NCBI GenBank assembly: GCA_021904315.1
Contig: CM038916.1
Span: forward strand, 1,550,001 to 1,614,000
Reading direction: 5' to 3'
DNA: 64,000 nt
Source of the DNA: Sphagnum magellanicum
Taxonomy: Eukaryota > Streptophyta > Sphagnopsida > Sphagnales > Sphagnaceae
The position numbers and the translations under genes were made by a program. Position 1 is the first letter of the stretch. Every line of letters begins with the position of its first letter. This document shows positions 51,530 through 62,523 of this stretch, in pieces. Under the pieces are notes generated by a model, which was given only the letters and a program-made list of their open reading frames with translations, was not told the origin of the DNA and did not search any database.

Positions 51530-54500
51530 ATGAATCCTGAATAGTGAGCACTCTTTTTTCTATCTGTTTCTGTCTGTCTTTGTGTTTTTGTTTTGTGTCC
51601 TATTTGCGAGACTTCACTTCTACGGTGGTTCAAGTTCCGGGGAGGTGGAATTTCCGTGGTTGCGGGAGGTGGCCATGGCATTCCATGTCATTACGGATGA
51701 ATTTGATTCGCACTTGCCTTTCCTTTTTCTGCAAGGAACTCAGTCAGGGCTTTCTGGGAGGCTTCCACGTTTCATGATTTAATTTGGGACTTCTCATAGC
51801 AGGGGATTGTTCCATATCTTGGAACATTTGAGACGGGAAACATTTGAACATCTGCATGGTGTGACTTTCCTTATGTGCTCTTTCTCTTAGCAAATGAAAT
51901 TTGTTTGTGCCTTCTTTCTGGTTTCTCTGGAACATTGTAGATTGGGCAAAGTGCGCAAGAATTTATGTGCACTTGGGATCCTTTCTAGAAGCTGTTGTCA
52001 TTGCCCTGTCTCCTTGGCTTTGTCTTCATCTGCTATAGCCAGATCTTTCCTAGGTCAAAGCACCATGTATTCTGGGCATAGGTGTACTGAGGTTTCTTTG
52101 TCCAATTTAGAGGATTCAGTCACAGATCTTCCACTTGCAAAGTCCTTCACCATACAGAAGGTGCTGGTGGACTTTTGATCATAAGCTATCTCTTTGTAAA
52201 TGATGAGTTGTAGGGACCTATCTTAGGGGCAGCACTAACAAAAGTGCAACATGTGAAAAAGCAATTGTTGTGAAGCTGAATGAACTCCCATTCTGAAATT
52301 TGGAATACAGTGGTCATCATGTAGCTTTATCTGTCATCCTATTTTATATGGTCATTAGCTTCATTGGATGGCCTTTTCAGGTTTATGTTGTACATTGAAT
52401 CCATTTGCATTTGCTAGATGGTCAGAAATGGTAGGAAGCTATCTAGCATATCTGCTAATGCTCCAAGTCAAACATGCTGACTCAGGACATGTGTGAAGTG
52501 TCGTGGTTTGTATTTGGCTTCTTTTGCTTGTGGTCTTGTCATTAGGGTAATCCTTTTGGGATTTTTTTCTAGGGTGCCATCTGAATGCCAGCCAATACTT
52601 GATCAGGGTCTTCCCAGTGATTGCAGAAGTGGAACATGAATTGAGGATGCAGATTTCTGTATAATTGTTTGCCCTAAGTTTTGAGCAGAAGAGTGTATAC
52701 TTATTATCTACATCCAGTGTTTGGAGGTGATGGGAGTAATTGATTGTTTGGTACTTTGTGAATGATACTCACAAGGATATTGATCATACTCTTTTTGTGT
52801 TTTCTGGTTTGACCAGAAAATGGTACAAGATTTGTTTTGTTACCTTATGTGATGTTTTTGTGGCTTTTTTCTCTCCAATGTTTGAGGGTCAGTGGATCTG
52901 CAGAGCATGTTCTCAGAGTCTGATCAATGCTTTATCACTTGGTTGTTTATGCAGTGATTATCTTTTCAAGCTGTTGTTGATTGGAGATTCGGGTGTTGGG
53001 AAGTCTTGCCTTCTTCTGCGGTTTGCAGTAAGATATATCCATTGTTCTTCAGAGTTTAATCATGCTTGTAGCAGGGCGTTTGCTGTTGCTTTCAAAAAAA
53101 TCATATGGTCTCTTACTGATGACCTTAGCTCATTTAGATTGTGGATTGTCCAACGAGTTATCCAGGATGGATTAGCATTTAGTCCTTTAAATACTGGAAT
53201 TATGTATTCAGTCTATCAGATGTAAAAGTCTTTAGTCAGTGTTCTAGCCTGCAGTCTGCTCCTAATTTAGTGTTTTAATGCAGGATGATTCTTACTTGGA
53301 GAGCTACATCAGCACAATTGGGGTTGACTTTGTAAGTACCTTTAGCTGCACCCCTATGTGTCAATATACAATTGTATTTCCACCAACCTAGTTTACTCCT
53401 ACAAATTTTGCCTATTATGGTAAGATCAGTCCTTTACGGTTGAATTGTGGCATTGCTATGGACATTCCTTACAAATCAGATGAACCCTCAATGCAACACA
53501 TTGTTGTCACAAACTCAAACCAAGCTGAGTTGTTGAACGTCTTGGAAGCCTCAAGTTTTCTTTTGGCTTTTATTTGGACAGAAAATCCGGACTGTCGAGC
53601 TGGATGGGAAGACAATCAAGTTGCAAATTGTGAGTGTTCCCATTTTTCTTATGTTCTGGACCATACTACCTGGTACTGCATTTGGCAGATTACATTGACA
53701 TGACTTGTTTCCTGTAAGTGATACATAAAGTGATTATGGTATCATCACTGTGTAGCTATGTCTCTTGAGTGCTAGCCAACATTATGACTGAGTCTTCCAG
53801 ATGCTTCCTGAAACGTGTCCGAAACTCAGGACATAGATTTTTGTACAATGATTTGCTGAAAAGCTTGGGTGGATTATTATATATACTTATCTACACCCAG
53901 CACTGGGAGCCTGATGAAGGCAGTGGGTAGTCATGGCAGTTCATCACTACTGTTCTTGATGAAGGTGATGGTCTGACACTTTGTGAGCATCTCTCATAAG
54001 GTTATGACCACACTCATCATCATGTTAGCTTCAAAATGTCAATGTGAAGATTTCTCTGCAGTGCCATATATATGATAGTTCTGTAGACACTGTTGGTGTC
54101 TGATTGCAATTCCTCCATATAACTGTGTGAAGGGCTCAGGAAGGTTGCCAATTATGGAAGGTATGATGAAAGAATCTTTCACAATGGTGTTTGCAGTGGG
54201 ACACAGCAGGGCAGGAGCGATTCAGAACAATCACCAGCAGCTACTACCGTGGTGCTCATGGAATCATTGTATGTGTGATTCCTTATATGTTTATCCCCTT
54301 GTGAAGATAGTGTTCACGAGTATGTAGGTGGGTATGTCAGTGTTGGTTCAATTGTTGAAATCACTGAAAACAATATGAGCACCCTAACTCTGTTCTTGCC
54401 ACCTGATCACATAAACTGCAGCTATAGCTTTCCTGTCTTATGCTGGATGTGATTTGTCTTATATTTGTTCTCTCAAAGTTCATGCAGATGTACTGAATGC

Positions 54501-55330
54501 TAGCATCATTTAGGCCAATGATATGTGCTCACCACTGAATTTTATTACACTGTTGCAGGTGGTCTATGATGTCACAGACCAGGAGAGTTTCAACAATGTG
54601 AAGCAATGGCTGAATGAGATTGACCGATATGCTAGTGAGAATGTGAACAAGTTGCTTGTGGGCAACAAGTCTGACCTGGCCTCCAAAAAGGTTGTTGACT
54701 ACCAGACTGCTAAGGTAAGGTTTATTGTGGATGCATGATTCCCAAGAAAGAATCATTTACTGTTGTCTTGTGTTGGGGTTCCTCTTTTCTGTGCTTGCTG
54801 TTTGGTTGCTCTTGTGTAGTCAGATCTGAAATATCCATAACCTTATTTTTGGGTATGCTCTTGATTCTTGTCACGAGAACATTCAAGTTCAAAAGGATTG
54901 ACAGAAATTTTAGTACTTACAAAGGTATATGTATATTGTCTGATGAACACAAGATATTGATTTGCAAGTCTTAATCAATGTTATTTTGCATTATGAATTT
55001 CAGGCTTTTGCTGATGAGATAGGCATCCCATTCTTGGAGACCAGTGCCAAAAATGCTACTAATGTAGAGCAGGCTTTCATGACCATGGCTGCAGAAATTA
55101 AGAACAGGTATTCTTTCCATTTCTTGTTTTATGTGTCAATGACTCTTCAATATATGTCGCATACATCTAACAACTTGTCTCCAGATTAGTTTGTTTTAAT
55201 GAGTGTTAAGGATATTTTTGCATTTTCCTGCAGGATGGCAAGTCAGCCTGCAATGACTAGTAGCAAGCCTAACACTGTCCAGATGAAAGCTGGACAGCCC
55301 ATTTCTCAGAAGAGTGGATGCTGCTCGTAG
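51530..55330 (+). CDS. RABD (Rab1-like): Rab1/RABD-family small GTPase
   Basis: Controls ER-to-Golgi vesicle traffic. Eight exons are 51530-51543, 52955-53027, 53284-53331, 53582-53629, 54197-54268, 54559-54714, 55004-55107 and 55234-55330. They total 612 bp, or 203 aa, the usual family length. All introns are GT-AG and phases close. The first coding exon is only 14 bp (MNPE plus TA of Tyr5), followed by a 1.4-kb intron. Diagnostic motifs are GDSGVGKS (15-22), ISTIGVDF (38-45), WDTAGQE (62-68), NKSD (121-124) and ETSAK (149-153). The C terminus is Cys-Cys-Ser, a double-cysteine geranylgeranylation site. All catalytic and nucleotide-binding residues are intact. No competing start upstream is in frame. 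Confidence 0.98.
52572..52800 (+). repeat. Repeat in Rab1 intron 1 shared with intron 4
   Basis: Aligns by eye with 53772-54026: GCCAGCCAATACT / GCTAGCCAACATT, TACTTAT(TAT)CTACA(T/C)CCAG, and ACTTTGTGA(A/G) followed by CTCACAAGG / CTCATAAGG and CATACTC / CACACTC. Divergence is high. Confidence 0.65.
53772..54026 (+). repeat. Repeat in Rab1 intron 4 shared with intron 1
   Basis: Partner of 52572-52800, same orientation, on either side of exons 2-4. It may be an old internal duplication or two insertions of one dispersed element. Confidence 0.65.
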
Positions 55331-58300
55331 GATGGCTTCATCGCTTGATCTGGCACTCTGCCACATTCTATTTGGGATATGTTTAAATTGGTAGGCATAT
55401 GGTTGTTTATTTCAGCAACATGCTCAGTGATGTAGGATTTGAGGTGGTAACCACTGTGAAGTCATCTCTTCACTATTTCTTGCAAGATGTGTTGGGCAGG
55501 CTGTGGCAGTTGGTGACTGTCTTTTATATCTTTGTTGTCTAGTTTGAGAACCTTGGTGCTAAACACTTGGACACTCTAGGTCCACCACAGCCAACGGGTT
55601 TAGATGTGGTTGGGACACACATGTGCCATTCAGGCCTACTTGAATCATCTATTTGTACGTCTGTAAAGGAGGGACCTGCATAGTGGGGTGTGTGAACCTT
55701 TTTGTATGTAAACCAGGATTAGGTGTCTGACTTGAAGAAAGATTAGCTTGTCAATGCCTTGGCAGGATGATTCTTTGTGGGTGGATGCTGTTGGTAAAGA
55801 GGGTATGTGCCCCAGTCTTCTTTTTCCCCATCATTGTGCAGGTGCCATTTCTGAAACTTTCTTTAGAGAAGTGCTGGCAAACTGTTTGACAATGCAACCC
55901 AATCTGGTGTGCAATTTCTGCTCATTGATAGAATCATTTGCAGTGTTTTAAGTTTTTTTGTGTGATGATTTTGTTAACTTATTGTGGCGGAGGTTCAAAG
56001 GTTGAGAGCTTAAAGGAGGAGTCTATATCAATGGATTTTTATCCTAGGATCTCAGACCTATTGCTCTCTGCTGAACCTTGTGGGGTGCCCTGAACCTCTC
56101 AGTTGATTGCTATAAGTGACAGCATTTGTTCAGCATGATGTGACATTGTAGCACCTCAGATTGGTCATGAGATTATGAAATTACCTACCAGGGTGAAAAT
56201 CTGTTATGCTAGGGTGAAATCGTCCTGTCAGGAGGGAAAACTCTTCAAGACATAATCAGGAGCAATCAACTGGAAGAAGTTATGTCCCCAATTAATTGCA
56301 ATCAATTGGAATCTCTGTCCCCATATTCCATACAACTGTTTCCAATAAGAAAACATCAATTGCTTATATCACTAGATTGAAACCAAAACTGTGAAATTTA
56401 ATAATCCTCATTATGTGGAACATGATTGGAGTTGCAATCTTGTGATACGTTACTCTGGTACTGGAAATGTCAATAAAACACACACACACACAGAATGTAG
56501 AACTGCTTTCAACCTCATATGGCATTACAATATCATGAAACTTGATGAGCATTTGCATCAGATAGGACTGACTATAGCAGGTAATATGCTTATCTGATCC
56601 AAAAAGCCAAGAGAAATATGCCAAACCGTTCCCTTCCTCAACTGAATGTTGTATATCGATATAGGGGAGAATTATTGTAGTGTTGATTTCCAACTATAGA
56701 GAATCTAGAGGATCTTATATTGTGAAATCATTAGGAATTCTTGGTGGCTGAAATGTATAATGGTCAACTAAACTCATTGATTATCACCTTGCATTCTTAT
56801 TTTTATTTTGCAAATTCTGGTTTTCATATGACATCTATCACCAAACCTTAAAGACATGCATTTTATCAGATCACCACCATATAAATAAATTTGTCTCGTG
56901 GGATAATATTTTTGTAGGAGAAGAAATTCACTGCTGCATTTCAAAGTTTTCAGCAAAAGAAACAAAAGTGGTGATGCTTAGTTTGTGGAATAAGCAGAAA
57001 TGCAGCTTTTCCTCAAATGCAGTATGTGGGACATTCAGCTTTCGTAAGGCTGCTGCATTTGTGTTGAATTGACAAACAATGGCAATTGGAGATGATTTTC
57101 AGACCCTTTTCCAGATGCAATCAAAGTGAATCATTAATTTAACTTGAGAGCCATCATGAATTTTTTATTGTTAAAAATTTTACAGGATTTCACCAATCAT
57201 TATTCATGAACAAGGATCCCAAGTCTAAGCACACCAAATCAAACAATGCAAAATGACCATCCAAATGTCCCAACCTCACACCCTCATTTGGTCAATGCTA
57301 GCTATTATTCCACCAAAGAATATTAGTGTAATCAGACTCTAACCAAAAATTACCAAGTCCATTGTTAAGCTTCTTTTTGTGCACACTTTCCCAACATAAG
57401 AAGTCACACACCCACCATTGCAAGAGAAAACATAACACAAAACTCTTCAACTGGTATAGAAAGCTAAAAAAGGTTGTTGATTTCAGTTGCATCAGCAAGG
57501 ATTTTAGCTACCAGGCACTTGTGCACGTCCGTTTCTGCAGAAAGCTTTACAATGTGAAAACATGTGTTCAGGGTTCAGGCTACCTCAACTTATGTTTAGG
57601 TCAAAGTTTTATTCATTTTGCTTTGTAAAGTGGAATCTTTTGGTTCCTCCAACTTGTCTATCACTTGCAAGAAAAAATTGGTGTGCAAATAGATTACAGT
57701 GCTGGATTGCACACAGCACTTTGTGTGTTTAAGTGTCTCCATGTGTCAAAGTTGTACTCCACTTTCCATGGTTGGATGATTTCACAATTTGGTCCTCCAA
57801 TCCCCAGTATTCCTAGGTTGAGAGCAATGGTTTCAAAATTTGACATACATTGGGTTGTAGTTGTCATGCCATTGAGTTGGGCCTGCCCTTGCAATGAGAG
57901 TTTCTTGTCTCTGGCTGCTTATTACTGATTTTTTTGTGAGCTGCCCATCACGATAAGAATTTTTGGGCGAGTCTGTGCAATAGTAATGTGAAAGTCAATA
58001 AGAAGTTTTGTTGCCCAATGCTCACATATTTTGAAAACAAGAGTTGAATCAAATGATGGAGCGTCTTGTTCTTGAAAATGAGTAGGTGCTGAGCCTAAAG
58101 GTACCTAAAAAGTGTTAAGATTTCTTTGTTTGTGTGTAGATGTGTAGATGCCCCTTGTATGTATGTGTGACTTCAATCACTCATTTCTCCTTCATCCTAA
58201 GTCCAAATGTCTCTTTTTTTTCCATCACACTCATATGAATGCATTATTCCTACCTTGCAAATTTTGAATTCAATGAAGAATGACAAGAGTCAAATTGTCA

Positions 58301-60650
58301 AAATTTTGAAAAAAATATTAGTATTACACCAATTGCACAGTTTGTTAACAGTAAGAAATTTCCATTTCTCAACTAAATTCCAATTAGTTTTTACCAAAGG
58401 ATTCAGCTTCAGTTGCCTACACACGCCTGAGACTAATTTTCAAAATAGATGGATATATGACATTTCTGTTGGGCAGTTGGGTGGCTGCACTTCCCTCCAT
58501 GCACTTGGGACAGTTTTCCTCTTATGACATTTAAGGATTAACTTTCATTCAATTTGATTGCTTGCAAAAGCACTCCCTAAACACCATCCCCAATCTAAAC
58601 TAGACTAAATTTTGTTCACAGCTGGAGTTGGGCGGTCAGTGCAAACCATGAACGATGGATGGTAAGTGGCCACGAAACAATTTTCTGTTGAGTTCCAGTT
58701 CCCTAGCTAACCATGGTGGTTAGCTTAGTTGCTTTTGTAAAAATAGCCCTTACCTATGCATAAACTATCTACTTACCTAGTAGTCACCTATTTTCCTACC
58801 TTTCTACATATATCTGGTTCCAGGTCTGATTCTTGAAAAATAAAAGTTCGGAATTCAGTTCAGGTTCCAATTCTAAAAATCAGACCTATTTCTGGTTTGG
58901 TTTTCGGTAACGTAGACAAAAACTGATGATTAATTGCTGGTTAACCTCTGATTATCACTTATGACATAGTTCTAATCCTTTTTTCAAAAATCCTGGTTTC
59001 AATTCTTAAAAACCAGGAACCTGATTCTGGTTTGGGATTTACTAACCAGAGAACCTGAACTGATAGTTCTCACCCTCCAAACTGGGTACTCACCCCAATT
59101 CTGGGTTCAGGTTCTCCAAACTTCGAACAGGTTCTAAATCAAGTCTGGTTTGGAAATTGGAGTCGTGTGTGTGTGTTCCACTGTCACAACACACGCTGCC
59201 CAAGATTGGAGATTCTGTAGATATCAACAATTGTACAATTTTTGACTAGTTGATTAAAAAGTATAGTTTTCTTGTGACCTTTTCTCAAAAGAAGTACTAC
59301 ATTGGATGAGTAGAAAACCAAAACTTGCAGGAAAGGAAAGAGACTGCAGCAACAAGCCTTTTGTTCTTATTTCAGCAACAGGTTGGTTGATTTCACAGTT
59401 CAGTTTACAATGCTCAGCTTAGATGTAAAATCTACAGTCAAGTTCTCGGAGCTGAAACAACAATAGCTCAAGTAGTTGGTAGCTTAATTAATGTCTCTGC
59501 ATTAGCATAGGGCTTTTTGGTCATGTGAACTCTATCTTGATTTTGCAAGAGAACTGATTGTTATCTTGCAAAATCGAGAATCATGGTTCCACCCAAAAGA
59601 TCCTTCCAAACCTGCAACAGTTCAAATAAGAAATGCTCATGAAAATGTGGGACCAAATGCACTTTCCATAAATCCCTTTTTTCTTATTGGCTAATTTTTT
59701 TTCAAAAAATGAAATTGAAAATTCGAACATGAAGTGGTTTTGAAGGTTTACAATTGCCGGAACTTAGAATGGGGGGAACAAAATAGTAGAAACCATCATA
59801 ATTTCTCTATTTGGTTTTCAGTCTGTAGCCAGAAATATAGAAGGATGATAAAGATTTGTACTTCATATCTGATTCTTACCCAGATTCGACTAAATCTTCC
59901 TAGGGATGATCATCACTTTTGGACATTTTCCTATGGATGATTGGAACTTCGGCTAACAACAAAAGTTCCTTAACAAGGGGTGTGGCATACTGTGGCCTTG
60001 CCATTTACATTAAAAAGTATCTTAAGGCAAAAGAAGAATTATGAAAACTCAAATATTTCATCTTGCCTGCAAAAATATAATGTTGAAAAAAATCCTCTAA
60101 AAGAAACCAAAATCCTTCAAGATATTATAAATCTATAACTAATCTCAAGTTACAAGAGAAGTCGAAATATCAATCTTTCAAAAATCCTCCTATCAAAATA
60201 GACCTATTAAACTAGGGGCCAAAATCCCTTCAGCTACTATACTCTATAATGAATCTAAACACAATATCCTTAAGGGCCTTGGGAGTAGGCAAGGCCAAAA
60301 AAACCACTGCTCCACACTGCACAGTCTCTCCCTTCTGAGAGAGGGACAGAGCCAATAAATGTGGGCACAAAATCCGGAACCTACGAACAATCGTTTATAG
60401 TTGATAGGTACCTACCAAGCATCTATCTGCTCATCAATGCAGCTCTGTCCGTATGTGTCTTCGAAGCAACACTATTATCTTGAGAAAGATCATCCCAATG
60501 TCTTCATCCATACATCTATACATCCACACATACACTCATCCACTATTTTTCAGCTGCCAAGATCATCCTTAATTTATAACCCATCATCTCTCTGTTCATG
60601 GATGACTAAAGCAGTGTACTGATTGTCTGAATTTCACAATGGACAGAGTT
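55331..60650. other. Intergenic region between Rab1 and the lectin gene
   Basis: It begins with the Rab1 3' UTR. No exon chain was recognised; the short frames lack motifs. Within it are a (CA)n at about 56478-56491, GGTTC(C/T)-rich DNA at 58810-59160 and a reverse-complement copy of the unclassified repeat at 59780-59965. Confidence 0.55.
59780..59965 (-). repeat. Unclassified dispersed repeat, copy C (reverse complement)
   Basis: The reverse complement matches copy A at 40392-40570 by eye: GATGATCATCCCTAGGAAG, then GATTTAGTCGAATCTG, AAGTACAAATCTTTA, and ATTTCTGGCTACAGACTGAA versus ATTTCTGGCTATAAAATGAA. Confidence 0.7.
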
Positions 60651-61488
60651 CGTTAGGGGGTGTTTAGTGTCCTTCACTTACACAATAGTGTTGATTGTGT
60701 CAGAGAGAAAGGCTGCCGTCCACACTCCAGAGTGAGTCCATGCTCTCCTTCTTCATCTCATTGTTGCTGTGCGGCGGCTGCTACTGCTGGCCCAGTGCTG
60801 TCCCCCCCCCAGCTCATCCCTTCCTGTTACAATGTACTTGTGCCCCTCCCTCGCTCGCCGCCCAAAAACCTGACACAAAAAAATTGTCCTTGTCAGTCTC
60901 TTTGTAGCAAGTAGTAAGCTCGCTGCTTTGCTCTACATACATGTCAGTCACATCCGAGTGAGATCACATCAGAGGTCGCCCGGTTGCTCATTCCTGTACT
61001 TCTTTGGAAACTTACTTCTTGAACCCTCCCCATTCCCCCCCCCCCCTCTTCTCTGTTTATCTGTTCCTGTTTCTCGGCCATCATTGAACGCATTTCAAGT
61101 TGACAAGCTGCTGTTGTCTTTAACTTCTCTGTGTTGGTGTGTGTGTGTGTGTGCGTGTGTTCTCAGGAGTGCTTCATTGCTGATTCCTTTTTTTCTTGGC
61201 CGAAAGTGCTTTCATTTCGCTGTTTTTTGTGCAAGCTTCGAGTTCTGGGGTGGTTGGAGAAAGGGCGGAAGAGGGACACATTGTTATGAGGCTGTCCTAG
61301 CTCGCAGGCTCTGGGAGCATTGGATTGACCTTCATACACTCCCCCCGGCGGCTTGTGTTTCGGTTATACTATCGGGATGTTGTGGAGGATGAGGGGGACT
61401 TAGAGTTAGAGTTTTGAGGCATATTACATTGCAGTTTTGTGTTGTCACCTTTGGACTTTTTCGAGATTGCGGTAGTTTCTCGTAGGCG
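60650..61488 (+). other. Probable promoter and 5' leader of the lectin gene
   Basis: GC content rises and the strand becomes pyrimidine-rich with C-runs (about 60807-60815 and 61035-61046) and a (GT)n (61137-61160). This fits a 5' leader leading into ATG 61489. No conserved peptide is seen in the upstream frames. Confidence 0.45.
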
Positions 61489-62523
61489 ATGGAAATGTCA
61501 GTGGAAAGGCGGCAGTGTGGCAGTAACGGCTTTAGGAAACGAACTGGCTGTCATGAGTACTGTTTTTCTGGAAATGCGACAGCGGTGATGTGGTTGATGT
61601 TCATAGCTTTTTCTGTAGTCATGAGAATTGCAGTGGCCCAAGGTACGATGTTCTCCTTCCTCCAATTTTCCAACTATGATAGCGGTTTAACGCTTCTTGG
61701 AGATGCGTCTATTGGACAGGAGGATCTAGTATTGCAGCTCACGCAGAATAGCTCTGGAAGAGCTCTGTACCGAACTCCAATCCTATTCACTGATACGAAC
61801 TCCCATGCAAGCATTTCTTTTCAGACGAGCTTCATATTCTCCGTGGACTCTTCGACTGATCCGTCGTCCACGGGAGAAGGACTCACATTTCTGATTGTTC
61901 CAGACAACACAACACTTGGCAGCGCGGGGCCATGGCTAGGGCTTTTCAATCCTATTAACGGTTCGAGCACAGCTACTCCAAACCCTCTTGCCCAAACCGT
62001 CGCTGTAGAGTTCGACATTCATAAGGACATAGAGTTCTGGGACATCAACGACAATCACGTCGGCATTGACATCAACAGCTTGGACTCAATTTTTGCGAAA
62101 GAGGCCTCCTCTGATATGCAGGTAGTCAATCTCACATCCGGTCATATCAAAGCTTGGATTGAGTATGACGGGCAAGCGCGGAAGATGAGTGTTTCCATCA
62201 CCCCGTTTGTTGCCACCAACGATTACCCGAAACCAGCTCAACCACTTCTCGTCGTCGATGTCGATCTTTCGTCTTACGTGAGCGAACACATGTTTGTAGG
62301 GTTCTCAGCAGCAACAGGAAGTGGAGTTGTTAATCACAAGGTTTACTCATGGAGTTTCGAAAGCACAGATTCTTCACTGTCAGACTTTGAAGACATCAGT
62401 CCTACTCCATCTCCTTCAGGGCCTGCTCAACCGGTTTCTCAAGCTTCCCTCTTCCGTGCACATGATTGTGGAAGACTTCTTGCACTTCTACTTGTCCTGG
62501 TCTTGTCTTGTTTGGCTTTTTGA
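61489..62523 (+). CDS. Secreted legume-lectin-domain protein, probably GPI-anchored; no kinase domain
   Basis: Predicted extracellular carbohydrate-binding protein of 344 aa, intronless. A hydrophobic segment (about 33-50, ending AVAQG) looks like a signal peptide. It is preceded by about 30 charged and Cys-containing residues, so translation may really start at Met34. The lectin_legB fold runs from FSFLQFSNYDSGLTLLGDA to VYSWSFES. GEGLTFLIVPD (129 on), VEFD (173-176) and NDNHVGID (187-194) carry the Ca/Mn-binding acidic and Asn residues. Several N-glycosylation sequons are present (NSS, NTT, NGSS, NLTS). After the domain come a Ser/Pro-rich spacer (SPTPSPSGPAQP) and a terminal hydrophobic tail following a basic residue, the layout of a GPI-attachment signal. 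Lectin receptor kinases have this ectodomain but continue into a kinase; this gene stops. Confidence 0.92.
   Translation: MEMSVERRQCGSNGFRKRTGCHEYCFSGNATAVMWLMFIAFSVVMRIAVAQGTMFSFLQFSNYDSGLTLLGDASIGQEDLVLQLTQNSSGRALYRTPILFTDTNSHASISFQTSFIFSVDSSTDPSSTGEGLTFLIVPDNTTLGSAGPWLGLFNPINGSSTATPNPLAQTVAVEFDIHKDIEFWDINDNHVGIDINSLDSIFAKEASSDMQVVNLTSGHIKAWIEYDGQARKMSVSITPFVATNDYPKPAQPLLVVDVDLSSYVSEHMFVGFSAATGSGVVNHKVYSWSFESTDSSLSDFEDISPTPSPSGPAQPVSQASLFRAHDCGRLLALLLVLVLSCLAF

Noticed and set aside
51199-51681. 160-residue open frame on the minus strand
   Set aside because: Antisense to the Rab1 5' leader; Arg/Lys/Glu-rich low complexity with no domain.
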